NCBI GenBank assembly: GCA_965216135.1
Contig: CBDCFL010000022.1
Location: 124,001-188,000, forward strand
Source: CBDCFL01 sp965216135
GTDB lineage: Bacteria > Pseudomonadota > Alphaproteobacteria > Rhodobacterales > Rhodobacteraceae
Reading direction: 5' to 3'
Length of the DNA stretch: 64,000 nucleotides
In this document: piece after piece, positions 32,222 through 41,210 of the stretch
Layout: each line of letters opens with the position of its first letter
Numbering within the stretch: position 1 is the stretch's first letter
The notes under the pieces: model-generated
Told to the model about the DNA's origin: nothing
Databases searched by the model: none
The model's input: only the letters and a program-made list of their open reading frames with translations
Translations under genes and position numbers: made by a program

Positions 32222-35095
32222 GTGAAAATTCTCGAAACATCAGTTTATCGTGGCCCGAACGTCTACGCGCTGTTTCCCGTTATCCGCCATCAGGTCGATC
32301 TGGGTGTGCTGGAAGACTGGCCAACCGGCAAGCTTGGCCCTGCGTTCGCCGATCCGCTGCTAGAGGCATTGCCGGGGCTGCACACTCACGGCTGTTCTTA
32401 TCGCGAGCCCGGCGGTTTCGTGCGCCGTCTGCGCGAAGGCGAGGGCACCTGGATGGGCCATGTCTGGGAACATATGTCGATCGAGCTGCAAAACGTCGCC
32501 GGCACCGAGGTTACGTTTGGCAAAACCCGCGGTTCGGGCGAGCCCGGCCAGTATAACATGATCTACCAGTTCGAGCAGGAGCAGGTCGGCCTGCAGGCAG
32601 CCGAACTGGCGCTGGCGCTGATCCGGCATCTTCTGCCCGATGATCTGGTTGAGCCGGAGCTGCGCGATGCGGATTTCGATTTCGCCACCGAGCGCGACAA
32701 GTTTATCAAAGCCGCCCAGCGCCGCCAGCTTGGCCCCAGCACATCCTCGCTGGTCAAGGCCGGCCGCGACCGCGACGTGCCCTGGCTGCGGTTGAACGAA
32801 TTCAGCCTGATCCAGCTGGGTCACGGCAAGTACCAAAAGCGCATTCAGGCCACGATCACCAGCGAAACCCATTACATCGCGGTGGAACTGGCGTCTGACA
32901 AGGAAGCGACCAACAAGATCCTCGCCGATCTGGGCCTGCCGGTGCCCAAGCAACGCATGGTCTATGACGCGGGCGAAGCGGTCCAGGCCGCGCGGCGAAT
33001 TGGCCATCCGGTTGTGGTGAAACCGCTTAACGCCAATCACGGACGGGGAATTTCTGTTGGATTGGAAGACGACGATGAAGTCTCCGAAGCCTTTGATTTC
33101 GCAAAGGAAAGAAACAAGAGCGGTGCAGGTGTTATTATCGAAAGCTACGTCCAGGGGCTGGACCACCGGATGCTCGTGGTCAATGGCAAGCTGGTGGCGG
33201 TTTCCAAGCGCGTACCCGGCCATGTCGTCGGCGACGGCGAACACACGGTCGAAGAGCTGCTGGACATCATAAATGCCGATCCGCGCCGTGGCGTCGGCCA
33301 CGAAAAAACCCTGACGCGGATCGAGTTTGACACCAAAGCGCGCGAGCATCTGGAAGAGCTGGGCTATACCAAAGACACCGTGCCGCCCCAGGGCGAGGTG
33401 GTCTTTCTGCGCTCGACCGCCAACCTGTCAACCGGCGGCACGGCAATAGATGTCACCGACATCGTGCATCCCGACAACCGCGATATGGCCGAGCGCGCGG
33501 TCAAGGCCATCGGGCTGGACATCGGTGGAGTCGATTTTCTGTCGGCCGATATTTCAACGTCCCACAAGGATAACGGCGCCGGGATATGTGAGATCAACGC
33601 CGCCCCCGGTTTCCGCATGCACGTCGCCCCCAGCGAGGGCAAGCCGCGTGATGTCGCGGGTGCAGTGATGGATATGCTGTTTCCCGAGGGCACGCCCAGC
33701 CGTATCCCGATGATCTCGATCACCGGCACCAACGGGAAAACCACGACCGCCCGCATGGTGGCGCATATTTACAAACTCAGCGGCAATACCGTGGGTCTGG
33801 CCACGACCGACGGTGTCTATATAGACGGCAACCTGAGCGTCAAAGGCGATCTGACCGGCCCGGCCTCTGCCCATATGATCCTGCGCGACCCGACCGTTGA
33901 TGCCGCGGTGCTGGAAACCGCGCGCGGCGGGCTGTTGCGGCGTGGTCTGGGGTATGAGCATTGCGATTGCGGCGCGGTGCTGAACATTTCCGCCGACCAC
34001 CTGGGCCTGCGTGGTGTCGACACCCTGCAGGATATGGCGGTGGTCAAACAGATTGTCGTCGAGGTCGCCAAGGATACTGCTGTTCTGAACGCCGACGATG
34101 ATCTGTGCCTGAAAATGGCGGCCCATACCAAGGCCAAGCACCTGTGCTATGTCACCATGAACGCCAGCCACCCGCTGGTGCGCGAACATGTCAAGACCGG
34201 CGGCCGCGCCGTGGTGCTGGAGCAAGGCATGAACGGCCACATGATCACCATCTACGACAATTCGGCCCATATCCCGCTGATGTGGACGCATCTGATCCCG
34301 GCGACGCTGGACGGCAAGGCGATGCACAATGTGCAGAACGCGCTGTTTGCCGCCGGTATCTGCTTTAGCATGGGCAAGAGCCTGGAAGACATCCGCCACG
34401 GGCTGCGCACCTTCGCGGGATCGTATTTTCAGGCACCGGGCCGCATGAATGTGTTCGACGAACATCCCTTCAAAGTGATCCTTGATTATGGCCATAACCC
34501 GTCGGCCATTCAGGCGATGTGCAATCTGTCGGATCAACTGGAAACCGAAGGCAAGCGCATCTGCGTGTTCACCCTGCCCGGTGACCGGCGCAACGAGGAC
34601 ATCGCCGAAGCCGCGCGCATCGTGGCCGGGCATTTCGACCATTACATTTGCCGCCGCGATGATGTGCTGCGCGGGCGCGGCCCGGATGAAGTGCCCAAAC
34701 TGCTGCAGGCGGCGCTTTTGGACAACGGTGTCATCAAGAACGCGATCAGCATCATCCCCGACGAGCAGGAAGCCACCGATGCGGCACTGAAGATGGGCGA
34801 ACCCGGCGATCTCGTGCTGATCTTCGGCGACAATATCGCGCGCACGTGGAAGCAGATCATCTATTTCAACAAACCGCGCGAGGACGGCGGTGATGGCGAG
34901 CCTGCGGGTGCGGAACCCATTGCCAAGCCGCAATCCATGGTCACCGAGGCCGCGCCTGATCCGCTGGCCGAGGCGACGCCGGTGCCGCAAGCCCCCGATG
35001 TGCCCGCCGCCGTGCTGGTGTCCGGCATGAACCTGGTGCGCGACGCGCGTGGCGTGCGGCTGGCCGACGAGCCGGTCGATGAAGACGCGGACTGA
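32222..35095 (+). CDS. cphA: Cyanophycin synthetase
   Basis: 957 aa enzyme that adds Asp to the backbone and Arg to the side chain of cyanophycin. The N-terminal domain (about 1-160) starts KILETSVYRGPNVYALFPV. An ATP-grasp domain (about 160-480) follows with VVVKPLNANHGRGISVGL and ICEINAAPGFRMH. The Mur-ligase-like domain from about 495 has the P-loop SITGTNGKTTTAR and LDYGHNPSAIQAM. Beyond the usual end near residue 890 there is a Pro/Ala/acidic tail of about 65 residues, with a short NLVRDARGVRLADEPVDE end. Start GTG 32222 after GGGGGGAG. Confidence 0.95.
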   Translation: MKILETSVYRGPNVYALFPVIRHQVDLGVLEDWPTGKLGPAFADPLLEALPGLHTHGCSYREPGGFVRRLREGEGTWMGHVWEHMSIELQNVAGTEVTFGKTRGSGEPGQYNMIYQFEQEQVGLQAAELALALIRHLLPDDLVEPELRDADFDFATERDKFIKAAQRRQLGPSTSSLVKAGRDRDVPWLRLNEFSLIQLGHGKYQKRIQATITSETHYIAVELASDKEATNKILADLGLPVPKQRMVYDAGEAVQAARRIGHPVVVKPLNANHGRGISVGLEDDDEVSEAFDFAKERNKSGAGVIIESYVQGLDHRMLVVNGKLVAVSKRVPGHVVGDGEHTVEELLDIINADPRRGVGHEKTLTRIEFDTKAREHLEELGYTKDTVPPQGEVVFLRSTANLSTGGTAIDVTDIVHPDNRDMAERAVKAIGLDIGGVDFLSADISTSHKDNGAGICEINAAPGFRMHVAPSEGKPRDVAGAVMDMLFPEGTPSRIPMISITGTNGKTTTARMVAHIYKLSGNTVGLATTDGVYIDGNLSVKGDLTGPASAHMILRDPTVDAAVLETARGGLLRRGLGYEHCDCGAVLNISADHLGLRGVDTLQDMAVVKQIVVEVAKDTAVLNADDDLCLKMAAHTKAKHLCYVTMNASHPLVREHVKTGGRAVVLEQGMNGHMITIYDNSAHIPLMWTHLIPATLDGKAMHNVQNALFAAGICFSMGKSLEDIRHGLRTFAGSYFQAPGRMNVFDEHPFKVILDYGHNPSAIQAMCNLSDQLETEGKRICVFTLPGDRRNEDIAEAARIVAGHFDHYICRRDDVLRGRGPDEVPKLLQAALLDNGVIKNAISIIPDEQEATDAALKMGEPGDLVLIFGDNIARTWKQIIYFNKPREDGGDGEPAGAEPIAKPQSMVTEAAPDPLAEATPVPQAPDVPAAVLVSGMNLVRDARGVRLADEPVDEDAD

Positions 35096-35101
35096 CTCGC
35101 G

Positions 35102-36826
35102 ATGGGCGTGAAACTGACGCAAGTTCGCCGCCTGAGCGGCGTGAATTTCCATTTGGACTGCACCGGTGCTGTGGCCGAGGCGACTTTGCCCGATGAGGGA
35201 AAAACCGCGGCGCTGGCAAACTGGCAGGCCGACGCGCGCCGGGTGCTTGATGCGGTCGGCTGGGGCGAGGAACGCATTGTCGTGCGCGATTACCCCGGCG
35301 GGGCCAGCACTGCGATTTCGGCACCGATGGACGCACTGTTTGCCGCGACCGAGGTGATCGAATTTGCCTGGGCGCTTGCGGACGACACCGCGCCCAGCTT
35401 CGGCAAACGGATTGATGAACTGAAGGACGTGATTGGCCAAGAACAATCCGCTGATTTCATCGCACTAGCCGATGCCGCCGCTGCCCATGACGTGACCTTT
35501 CTGGCCCATGACGGCGGTATCTCGGTCGGCCTTGGCACCGGGTGCCTGAAATGGCCGGAAGGCGAGATGCCGGACGCCGCCGCGATCGACTGGACCCAAG
35601 TCCACGACGTGCCCGTCGCCATGGTCACCGGCACCAACGGCAAGTCCACGACTGTGCGGCTGGCAGCGGCCATTGGCGCGGCGGCGGGCCGGATCGTCGG
35701 GCAATCATCGACCGATTGGGTGCGCGTCGGCGACAAGGTGGTGGCCAAAGGCGATTATTCCGGGCCCGCTGGTGCGCGACTGGCGGTGCGAAACAAGCGC
35801 GTCGAACTTGCCATTGTCGAAACCGCGCGCGGCGGGCTGATGCGGCGCGGTCTGCCGATCCCACGCGCCGATGCCTGCCTGATCACCAACATCGCCGCCG
35901 ATCACCTGGGCGATTACGGCATTACCGACGTGCCCGCATTGGGGGACGCCAAATTCGTGGTGTCCAAGGCGGTGCGGCCGGGTGGCTGGCTGATCCTGAA
36001 CGCCGATGACCCTGAGCTTGTGGACCGCGGGAGTGGCTTTGACGGGCAAATATTCTGGTATGGCCTGACGCTGGATGCAACCGACGGTGACGCGCCGCGC
36101 GCATGGCTGGCCGATGGCACAATGATGCTGTCCTTTGGTGGCCAGACAACGCCAATACTGGCCGTCAATGATTTTGCGCCTGCGATGAAGGGGGCAGCTA
36201 AATATAATATTTCCAACGCCTTGGGCGCAATCGCGCTGGCCGCAGCCATTGATTTGCCCACCGATGCCATGACCCGCGCTTTAGCCGATTTCGAAAGCAG
36301 CGCGGCGAGCAATCCCGGTCGGGGCAATTTCATGGATGTGGGCGGCGCGACTGTTCTGATCGATTTTGCCCATAACCCGCATGGGGTGGCCGCACTTGCC
36401 GAAGCAGTGGCAGAGGTGCCCGCCAAGCGCCGCCTGATCCTGATCGGGCAGGCCGGTGACAGAAGCGACGAAGATACCCGCGAATTGACCCGCGCGGCCT
36501 GGCTGGCAAGGCCCGACATGGTTGTGGTCAAAGAACTGACCACCAAGCTGCGCGGGCGCATAGCGGGCGAACTGCCGGCCGTGATTGTTGATGAGCTGAA
36601 AAAGCTGGGTGCGGCAGATACCGGATATGCGGTGGCGCAAGACGAATTCGGGTCGGTCATGATCGCGCTTGAATGGGCGCGCACGGACGATTTGCTGATC
36701 CTTCTGCTGCACGAAAACCGCGACAAACCGCTGGCGCTGCTTGATCGGCTGCAAAAAAGCGGCTGGCAGGCAGGCGATCCTCTGCCCGCGCCTTACGGCG
36801 TTTTGTTCTCAATCTGCGCCAGCTAA
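35102..36826 (+). CDS. Cyanophycin-associated Mur ligase, no ATP-grasp domain
   Basis: 574 aa, starting 6 nt after cphA. The N-terminal 165 residues resemble the CphA N-domain (KLTQVRRLSGVNFHLDCTGAV, PDEGKTAALANWQ). They connect directly to a Mur-ligase unit: P-loop MVTGTNGKSTTVRLAA at about 177, VETARGGLMRRGL, NIAADHLGDYG, and IDFAHNPHGVAALAEAV. The intervening ATP-grasp domain of CphA is missing, so at most one of the two amino-acid additions is possible. It may repair or recycle beta-Asp-Arg or prime the polymer. It is related to the group called CphA2 or its variants, but the exact reaction is not established by sequence. Confidence 0.85.
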   Translation: MGVKLTQVRRLSGVNFHLDCTGAVAEATLPDEGKTAALANWQADARRVLDAVGWGEERIVVRDYPGGASTAISAPMDALFAATEVIEFAWALADDTAPSFGKRIDELKDVIGQEQSADFIALADAAAAHDVTFLAHDGGISVGLGTGCLKWPEGEMPDAAAIDWTQVHDVPVAMVTGTNGKSTTVRLAAAIGAAAGRIVGQSSTDWVRVGDKVVAKGDYSGPAGARLAVRNKRVELAIVETARGGLMRRGLPIPRADACLITNIAADHLGDYGITDVPALGDAKFVVSKAVRPGGWLILNADDPELVDRGSGFDGQIFWYGLTLDATDGDAPRAWLADGTMMLSFGGQTTPILAVNDFAPAMKGAAKYNISNALGAIALAAAIDLPTDAMTRALADFESSAASNPGRGNFMDVGGATVLIDFAHNPHGVAALAEAVAEVPAKRRLILIGQAGDRSDEDTRELTRAAWLARPDMVVVKELTTKLRGRIAGELPAVIVDELKKLGAADTGYAVAQDEFGSVMIALEWARTDDLLILLLHENRDKPLALLDRLQKSGWQAGDPLPAPYGVLFSICAS

Positions 36827-36915
36827 GCGCCCTGAAGATAGTTCCGCGGCCTCTTTGTTGGGCCAGGAGGTCCCGAGCGAGGTTGGGGGCGGACGGGATG
36901 TGATACCAGCGGCAT

Positions 36916-37470
36916 TTAACATTGACCGATATGGGCCCATTTTCGCATTCCGATTGATGTGATGGTTTCGGGCTGTGCGATGAGCTTGTTCCAAGCTTCG
37001 CATCCAGCATCGACGATGGCATTGTAGTCTTCGAACACGCGGTTGGAGAGCCAATTGGCGCGCAAGTACTGCCAGATATTTTCCACCGGGTTCAGTTCCG
37101 GAGCGCGCGATGGCAGCAGGATGATGGTGAGGTTCTTCGGGACTTTGAGTTTGCCGGTGGTGTGCCATCCGGCCCGATCCATCAGCACAACCGCATGGGC
37201 CTTTCGGGCGACGTGGCGGCTGATCTCGTCGAGATGCATCTGCATGGCTTGCGCGTCCGCCCAAGGCAGCATGAGCGCCGCCCCCTTGCCGTGAGCCGGA
37301 CAGATGGCACCGAACAGATAGGCGTTGTGATAGCGCTGATCGGCCGGCTGGCGGGGGCGCGTGCCCTTTCTCGCCCACAGGCGCGTCAGGCCATTCTTCT
37401 GGCCAAGGCGTGCTTCGTCCTGGAACCAGATCTCCACCGGCGTTCCCGCCGGCAGGTCAGCTATATGCAC
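36916..37470 (-). CDS. IS630-C copy 1 transposase, catalytic half
   Basis: 184 residues starting in the second frame, with VEIWFQDEARLGQ, AVVLMDRAGWHTT and PELNPVENIWQYL, the DDE core of IS630 transposases, through to KWAHIGQC. It is read from a frame shifted relative to the N-terminal part. The two meet at TTTAAAAAAAC (seven A, around 37490). In copy 2 the same site has eight A and the frames are joined. Expression of an active protein needs slippage at this tract. Confidence 0.88.
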   Translation of the reverse strand: MHIADLPAGTPVEIWFQDEARLGQKNGLTRLWARKGTRPRQPADQRYHNAYLFGAICPAHGKGAALMLPWADAQAMQMHLDEISRHVARKAHAVVLMDRAGWHTTGKLKVPKNLTIILLPSRAPELNPVENIWQYLRANWLSNRVFEDYNAIVDAGCEAWNKLIAQPETITSIGMRKWAHIGQC

Positions 37471-37982
37471 CTGGAGCGTGTCGGCGAAGTTTTTTTAAAC
37501 GCCTCGATGATCCGCTTATCCTGCCTGGGATGCTGCGGGCGGGCGCTGATATGGGCAAAGCCCAGTTCGCCAAGCAGTCTGGATATCCCGCGCTCGGAAT
37601 AGATGACGCCAAAGCGCGCCTCGATCACCCGCTTCAGGTCGATCCGCCGCCAGCGGACAACCCCGTCCACCGCCGGATCGGGGCCGGTCTCGACAATCTC
37701 GCCAAGTTCTTTCATCTGGACATCGCTCAGGTAGCGCGTCCGGCCCGCGCCCTTGCGGTTGGTGAGGCCATCCGGTCCCTCTTCGTTGAACCGGTGAACC
37801 CAGTCCCGCAGGGTTTGGCGATCCATCCCACCGATCCTTGCGGCCTCTCCACGGCTCATGCCATCGTAGACCGCCGCAAGAGACAACAGACGGCGGCTCT
37901 GCCGGGCATCCTTGCAACGGCTGGCGAGTTTACGAAGGTGGCGGGCATCAAAGTCGCGACGAAGCGGAACACTGGCTGGCAT
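37461..37982 (-). CDS. IS630-C copy 1 transposase, DNA-binding half
   Basis: 173 residues beginning PASVPLRRDFDARHLRKLAS with helix-turn-helix GGMDRQTLRDWVHRFNEEGPDG, and a winged segment through SERGISRLLGELGFAHISAR. It ends with the out-of-frame tail EAFKKTSPTRSRCI just after the A tract. In IS630 elements this half binds the terminal repeats. The short version could act as an inhibitor of transposition if made alone. Confidence 0.88.
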   Translation of the reverse strand: MPASVPLRRDFDARHLRKLASRCKDARQSRRLLSLAAVYDGMSRGEAARIGGMDRQTLRDWVHRFNEEGPDGLTNRKGAGRTRYLSDVQMKELGEIVETGPDPAVDGVVRWRRIDLKRVIEARFGVIYSERGISRLLGELGFAHISARPQHPRQDKRIIEAFKKTSPTRSRCI

Positions 37983-38104
37983 GGCGATCCTCCTTTGCCA
38001 ACCTTGAATCAGATCAAAACCGATTTGGGAATCCCCACAGAGTCAGAAATTGATGCCGTTGGTATGATAGGTACCAGCAAACAACGCCTGCCTGCCATGC
38101 GACT

Positions 38105-38294
38105 TTGCCCGGAACAAGGTGCGAAGCACCGCCGGGCAGCGCCCGACCGCCGTCACGCCGCAGGCGTGCTTTCAGCACGACGGGCAGGCGCTACGTCACC
38201 GCCTGCACACCCGAATGAACGGCAGATGTGGCGACACAAAAAAGCGCAGACCTCAATCGACAGATGCGCCCACCCGCGATCGGGCGCTGCCCTC
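38105..38294 (+). repeat. Interspersed intergenic repeat, copy 1
   Basis: Structured GC-rich repeat homologous to 57284-57498 on the other strand. Shared blocks in order: TGCCCGG-AACAAGG, CCGCCGGGCAGCGCCCGACC, GGGCRGGCGCT, CACCGCCTGCACACCCGA, TGAACGG-AGATGT, GACCTCAA, and GCGCCCACCCGCGATC. The segments between are diverged. It fills the 330 bp between element C and the following membrane-protein gene. No coding potential seen. Confidence 0.75.
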
Positions 38295-38398
38295 GGTTTC
38301 GGCGGTCGGTAAACGGCTAAATTGCCCAGTGCTGCGAGTTCAACGCCCGCCGATCAGCATCGCTGCGACGGTCTTATCCCGGTCGCGGGTTCTAAGCC

Positions 38399-39538
38399 CT
38401 AGCCCCCAGCCCTCTGCCCGAAGAACCGTGGGCCGATCAGGCGCACAAGTATCGCGCCCACCCCGCCCCAGATCAGCGCCAGCGTCACCCACCAGCCGAT
38501 GAACGGGATCAGCACCAACAGGCTGACCACAATCGCCCCTGACAAGGCTGCCAGCGCGCGGTCGGCAAAACTGTCGGGCATCTCGCGCCCGGCCAGCGCC
38601 AGCGCCGCGACCCCGGCGATATAGGCGGCCAGGACATAGCCCAGAAAGCCCAGTGCCAGTGCCAGTACGATCGAGACCGGTACCAGCAACAGGCCAACAC
38701 CGGTTGAGGCCAGCAAAAACAGCGAGCCGATCGTGGCCGACAGCCCCAAGAACCCGACCCAGAGCGCGCGCAACGGGCGTGCCAGCGCTGCGGCGCGAGC
38801 GTTAGCCACAAATTTCGGAAACAGCGCCGCAAAGATCAGCGCCGCGACCGCCAGCATCACAACCGATCCGACCCAGCCAAAGGCACCCTTCATGAACGAG
38901 GGCCGCACCATATCGGTGCCATGCGCTTTCCAGTTCGCGCCGGTCTCGGAAACCACCCGCTCAATGCGATCCGCCGGGGCCACGCTGTCGGGAACTTCAA
39001 CGCTGTCGGGCTCGGCGTGGTGGATCGTCAGCGTGCCGTCAATGCGGGCATTGTCGCCAAATTCCAGGTTGTTGCCCGCCATGATCACGTCGCCCAGCAC
39101 CGCTCCATCCAGGCGCAGACGTTCACCGGCCAGCATCGCCGAGCCAGATATTTCGCTGTTCACCAACACATCCTGTCCCGCGGCGCGGATATTGCCCGCA
39201 ACGGCGGCGTTGATGCTGACAAATTGACCGAGCAGCGTCGCGTTTCCGCCAACGGGCGCGTCTATTTTCACGTCCTGCCCGGCGGCATAGACGTTTTCGC
39301 CGACCGCGCCCGCGACCGACACATCACGTCCGGCCAGATGGACCGATCCGGCGGTGGGCGCGTCAACCCTGACCGAGCCGCCGGCCGCAAATACGTCACC
39401 AGCTGTTTCGGCGGACTGACGCACCGTATTGCCGGTGACAAATCGGTCCGATCCGAACGAAAGTTCGGCATTGTCCTGCGCCTGCAACGGCAAAACCGCC
39501 AGTGTGACCAGCACGAATGCAAGGATGAATTTTTTCAT
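38399..39538 (-). CDS. Beta-helical polymer-forming domain plus membrane protein
   Basis: 379 aa. A signal peptide (KKFILAFVLVTLAVLPLQAQ) is followed by residues 25-170, a run of short bactofilin-like beta-solenoid repeats (GGSVRVDAPTAGSVHLAG, AGQDVKIDAPVGGNATLLG, AGQDVLVNSEISGS). The C-terminal 170 residues hold about four transmembrane helices (GSVVMLAVAALIFAALF; IGSLFLLASTGVGLLLVPV; YVLAAYIAGVAALALA; IVVSLLVLIPFIGWWVTL). The solenoid would sit in the periplasm. Comparable proteins are annotated only as polymer-forming or conserved membrane proteins. Function unknown. Confidence 0.85.
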   Translation of the reverse strand: MKKFILAFVLVTLAVLPLQAQDNAELSFGSDRFVTGNTVRQSAETAGDVFAAGGSVRVDAPTAGSVHLAGRDVSVAGAVGENVYAAGQDVKIDAPVGGNATLLGQFVSINAAVAGNIRAAGQDVLVNSEISGSAMLAGERLRLDGAVLGDVIMAGNNLEFGDNARIDGTLTIHHAEPDSVEVPDSVAPADRIERVVSETGANWKAHGTDMVRPSFMKGAFGWVGSVVMLAVAALIFAALFPKFVANARAAALARPLRALWVGFLGLSATIGSLFLLASTGVGLLLVPVSIVLALALGFLGYVLAAYIAGVAALALAGREMPDSFADRALAALSGAIVVSLLVLIPFIGWWVTLALIWGGVGAILVRLIGPRFFGQRAGG

Positions 39539-39663
39539 TTACTGCCCCCTTTTGGGCCCGGAATAAAACATGCGGCCCGCGCCCCATCACATAGGCGCGA
39601 CGTGGTCCCAAATAGAGGCTGACGCACAGACTTTTCGCTTCTGGTGGCCCGCAAATTGGCCAT

Positions 39664-40494
39664 TCACGGGCGCCGCGCCGCTAATCTGATGCCCCCGACG
39701 ATCCCGCGCTCGAAATATTCCGCCATTTTCGCGTAAAACAGCTCAATCGCAGCGTATCCGTCGGCCCCGTGAATGAGTTCATAAGCAGCCTGTTGATTAC
39801 GAAACCCGGCAAGCCGCACAGCGGTGTATTGCGCCCAGTCAGCGGTCATGTCCGTCATCTCTATATCGACAAATCCCGCTTGGCTCACCGAGCGCACGTA
39901 AGTGCCCGGATCGACCAGTGAGTTGGGAAAAATCTGCGCCAGGAAATCATCCAATTCTGCGGGCGCGACGGGTTCAAGCAGGGTCAGATCCTCGCCAAAA
40001 AATCCACCGCCGGCCTTCAGGCTGGCCCTGATTTTCGCCAGATAATCACGGCGCCGGGGAATGTGAAACAGCGCCAGCCAGCTGACAACATGGTCAAAGC
40101 TGTCGGGCGCAATCTCGGCACTCAGGAAATCGCCCAGTTGATGCTCAACGAGGCTCAACAGCCCCGCCCGGCCGGTCAGCCCTCGTCCAATATCGTGGTA
40201 ATCTTGCTGCAGCTCCACCGCCGTCACCCTGGCACCGGTGCGCCGGGCAATATAGCGCGCGCACCCGCCCCAGCCCGATCCCACCTCCAGCACGTTGTCG
40301 TCCGCGGTGACGCCTAAATGCGTAATCGCCTGATCCAGCGCATCCGTGCCGTGATAGTGCAACTGATCAAACCGGTTCAGAACATCCGTACCGACCGGCG
40401 CATCATCGCCATAACCCAGTGCCCGCAGATCAGCCAGAATGCGGCTGGCCCTTGGGTATAGCTGCATGGACTTGATATTTCCAGTCGCCGCCAT
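39664..40494 (-). CDS. SAM-dependent methyltransferase (class I)
   Basis: About 276 aa class I methyltransferase with SAM motif NVLEVGSGWGGCARYIARRTG, the acidic end of strand 2 VTAVELQQDY, and post-I region FDHVVSWLALFHIP. Overall it is closest to the cyclopropane-fatty-acid synthase / glycine-sarcosine N-methyltransferase branch (LHYHGTDALDQAITHLGV). The start is uncertain: ATG 40494, GTG 40515 or ATG 40467. Substrate not predictable. No obvious partner; divergent TetR genes lie further right. Confidence 0.8.
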   Translation of the reverse strand: MAATGNIKSMQLYPRASRILADLRALGYGDDAPVGTDVLNRFDQLHYHGTDALDQAITHLGVTADDNVLEVGSGWGGCARYIARRTGARVTAVELQQDYHDIGRGLTGRAGLLSLVEHQLGDFLSAEIAPDSFDHVVSWLALFHIPRRRDYLAKIRASLKAGGGFFGEDLTLLEPVAPAELDDFLAQIFPNSLVDPGTYVRSVSQAGFVDIEMTDMTADWAQYTAVRLAGFRNQQAAYELIHGADGYAAIELFYAKMAEYFERGIVGGIRLAARRP

Positions 40495-40565
40495 AGCCGA
40501 CAATACCAAAGCCACGGCTGGTCTGGTGAACTAAAATCTCGTCATCATTTCCGTGACCGGGCGCA

Positions 40566-41135
40566 TCATTTCCAGCTTTCAAGCAGCGCCGCCACATGCG
40601 CCGCTATGCCATGCGGTGCACGGGTATCCCGGTAGAGCCGGATGGTATGCAAAACGCCCACGTAAAGCGTCATCAGAAAACGCACCTTGTCATCATCGTC
40701 GTCGCGAATATTGCCGGCTGCCAGCGCGGCGCTGAAATTCTGCGCGATGCTGTCGCGGTAGCGATCAATCAGCTTTTCCAGACGTTCGTCATGGAACCGC
40801 GCGTCTGTTATTTGGTTGATCACCAGACAGCCGTTTTGGCGTGGTGCATCCGCTGGATATTGTGCCGTCATCAGCGCGAAAAGCTTGGCAATCGCCTCTG
40901 GGCCGGTCGGCGGATTGATATCGGGTAGAGTATTCTCGACACGGGTGACGTAGGCTTCCATCACCCGGATAAACAGCGCTTCTTTATCGCCGAATGCATT
41001 GGACAGGCTGCGCAGTCCCAGCCCGGTCTTGTCGGCCAGGCTACGAAATGTCACCGCATCAAAGCCATCGCGCAAAAACTCGCCCATCGCGATCTGGATG
41101 ACCATCTCTTCGTCGAAGGATCTGGGGCGGCTCAT
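40566..41135 (-). CDS. TetR-family regulator
   Basis: 189 aa. The DNA-binding domain has VIQIAMGEFLRDGFDAVTFRSLADKTGLGLRSLSNAFGDKEALF; the C-terminal domain has GCLVINQITDARFHDERLEKLIDRY, a TetR_C type often linked to xenobiotic or fatty-acid sensing. It is divergent from the SRPBCC gene at 41211, and the 75 bp between holds an imperfect CAAC-T-GTTG inverted repeat at 41148-41156 that could be its operator. Confidence 0.88.
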   Translation of the reverse strand: MSRPRSFDEEMVIQIAMGEFLRDGFDAVTFRSLADKTGLGLRSLSNAFGDKEALFIRVMEAYVTRVENTLPDINPPTGPEAIAKLFALMTAQYPADAPRQNGCLVINQITDARFHDERLEKLIDRYRDSIAQNFSAALAAGNIRDDDDDKVRFLMTLYVGVLHTIRLYRDTRAPHGIAAHVAALLESWK

Positions 41136-41210
41136 TAGTTTTTATACAACTGTTGCAAAACAATATCTATGGTGTTATCTCGGGTTTGACCATGAAAAAG
41201 AGGAACAATA

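Larger units (their letters stand above)
36904..38064 (-). mobile_element. IS630-type element C, copy 1
   Basis: 1,161 bp with ends TACCAGCGGCATTTAACA at 36904 and TGATGCCGTTGGTA at 38064, TA at each boundary. The other copy (55775-56935) has the same length in the opposite orientation. Minor differences include one base in the left end (CCAGCGG versus CCAACGG) and the A-tract length. Confidence 0.9.

Noticed and set aside
33554..35446. 630-codon open frame opposite cphA
   Set aside because: Antisense to cphA and the following ligase, which have strong domain evidence; no recognisable domain. A normal artefact of high-GC codon usage.
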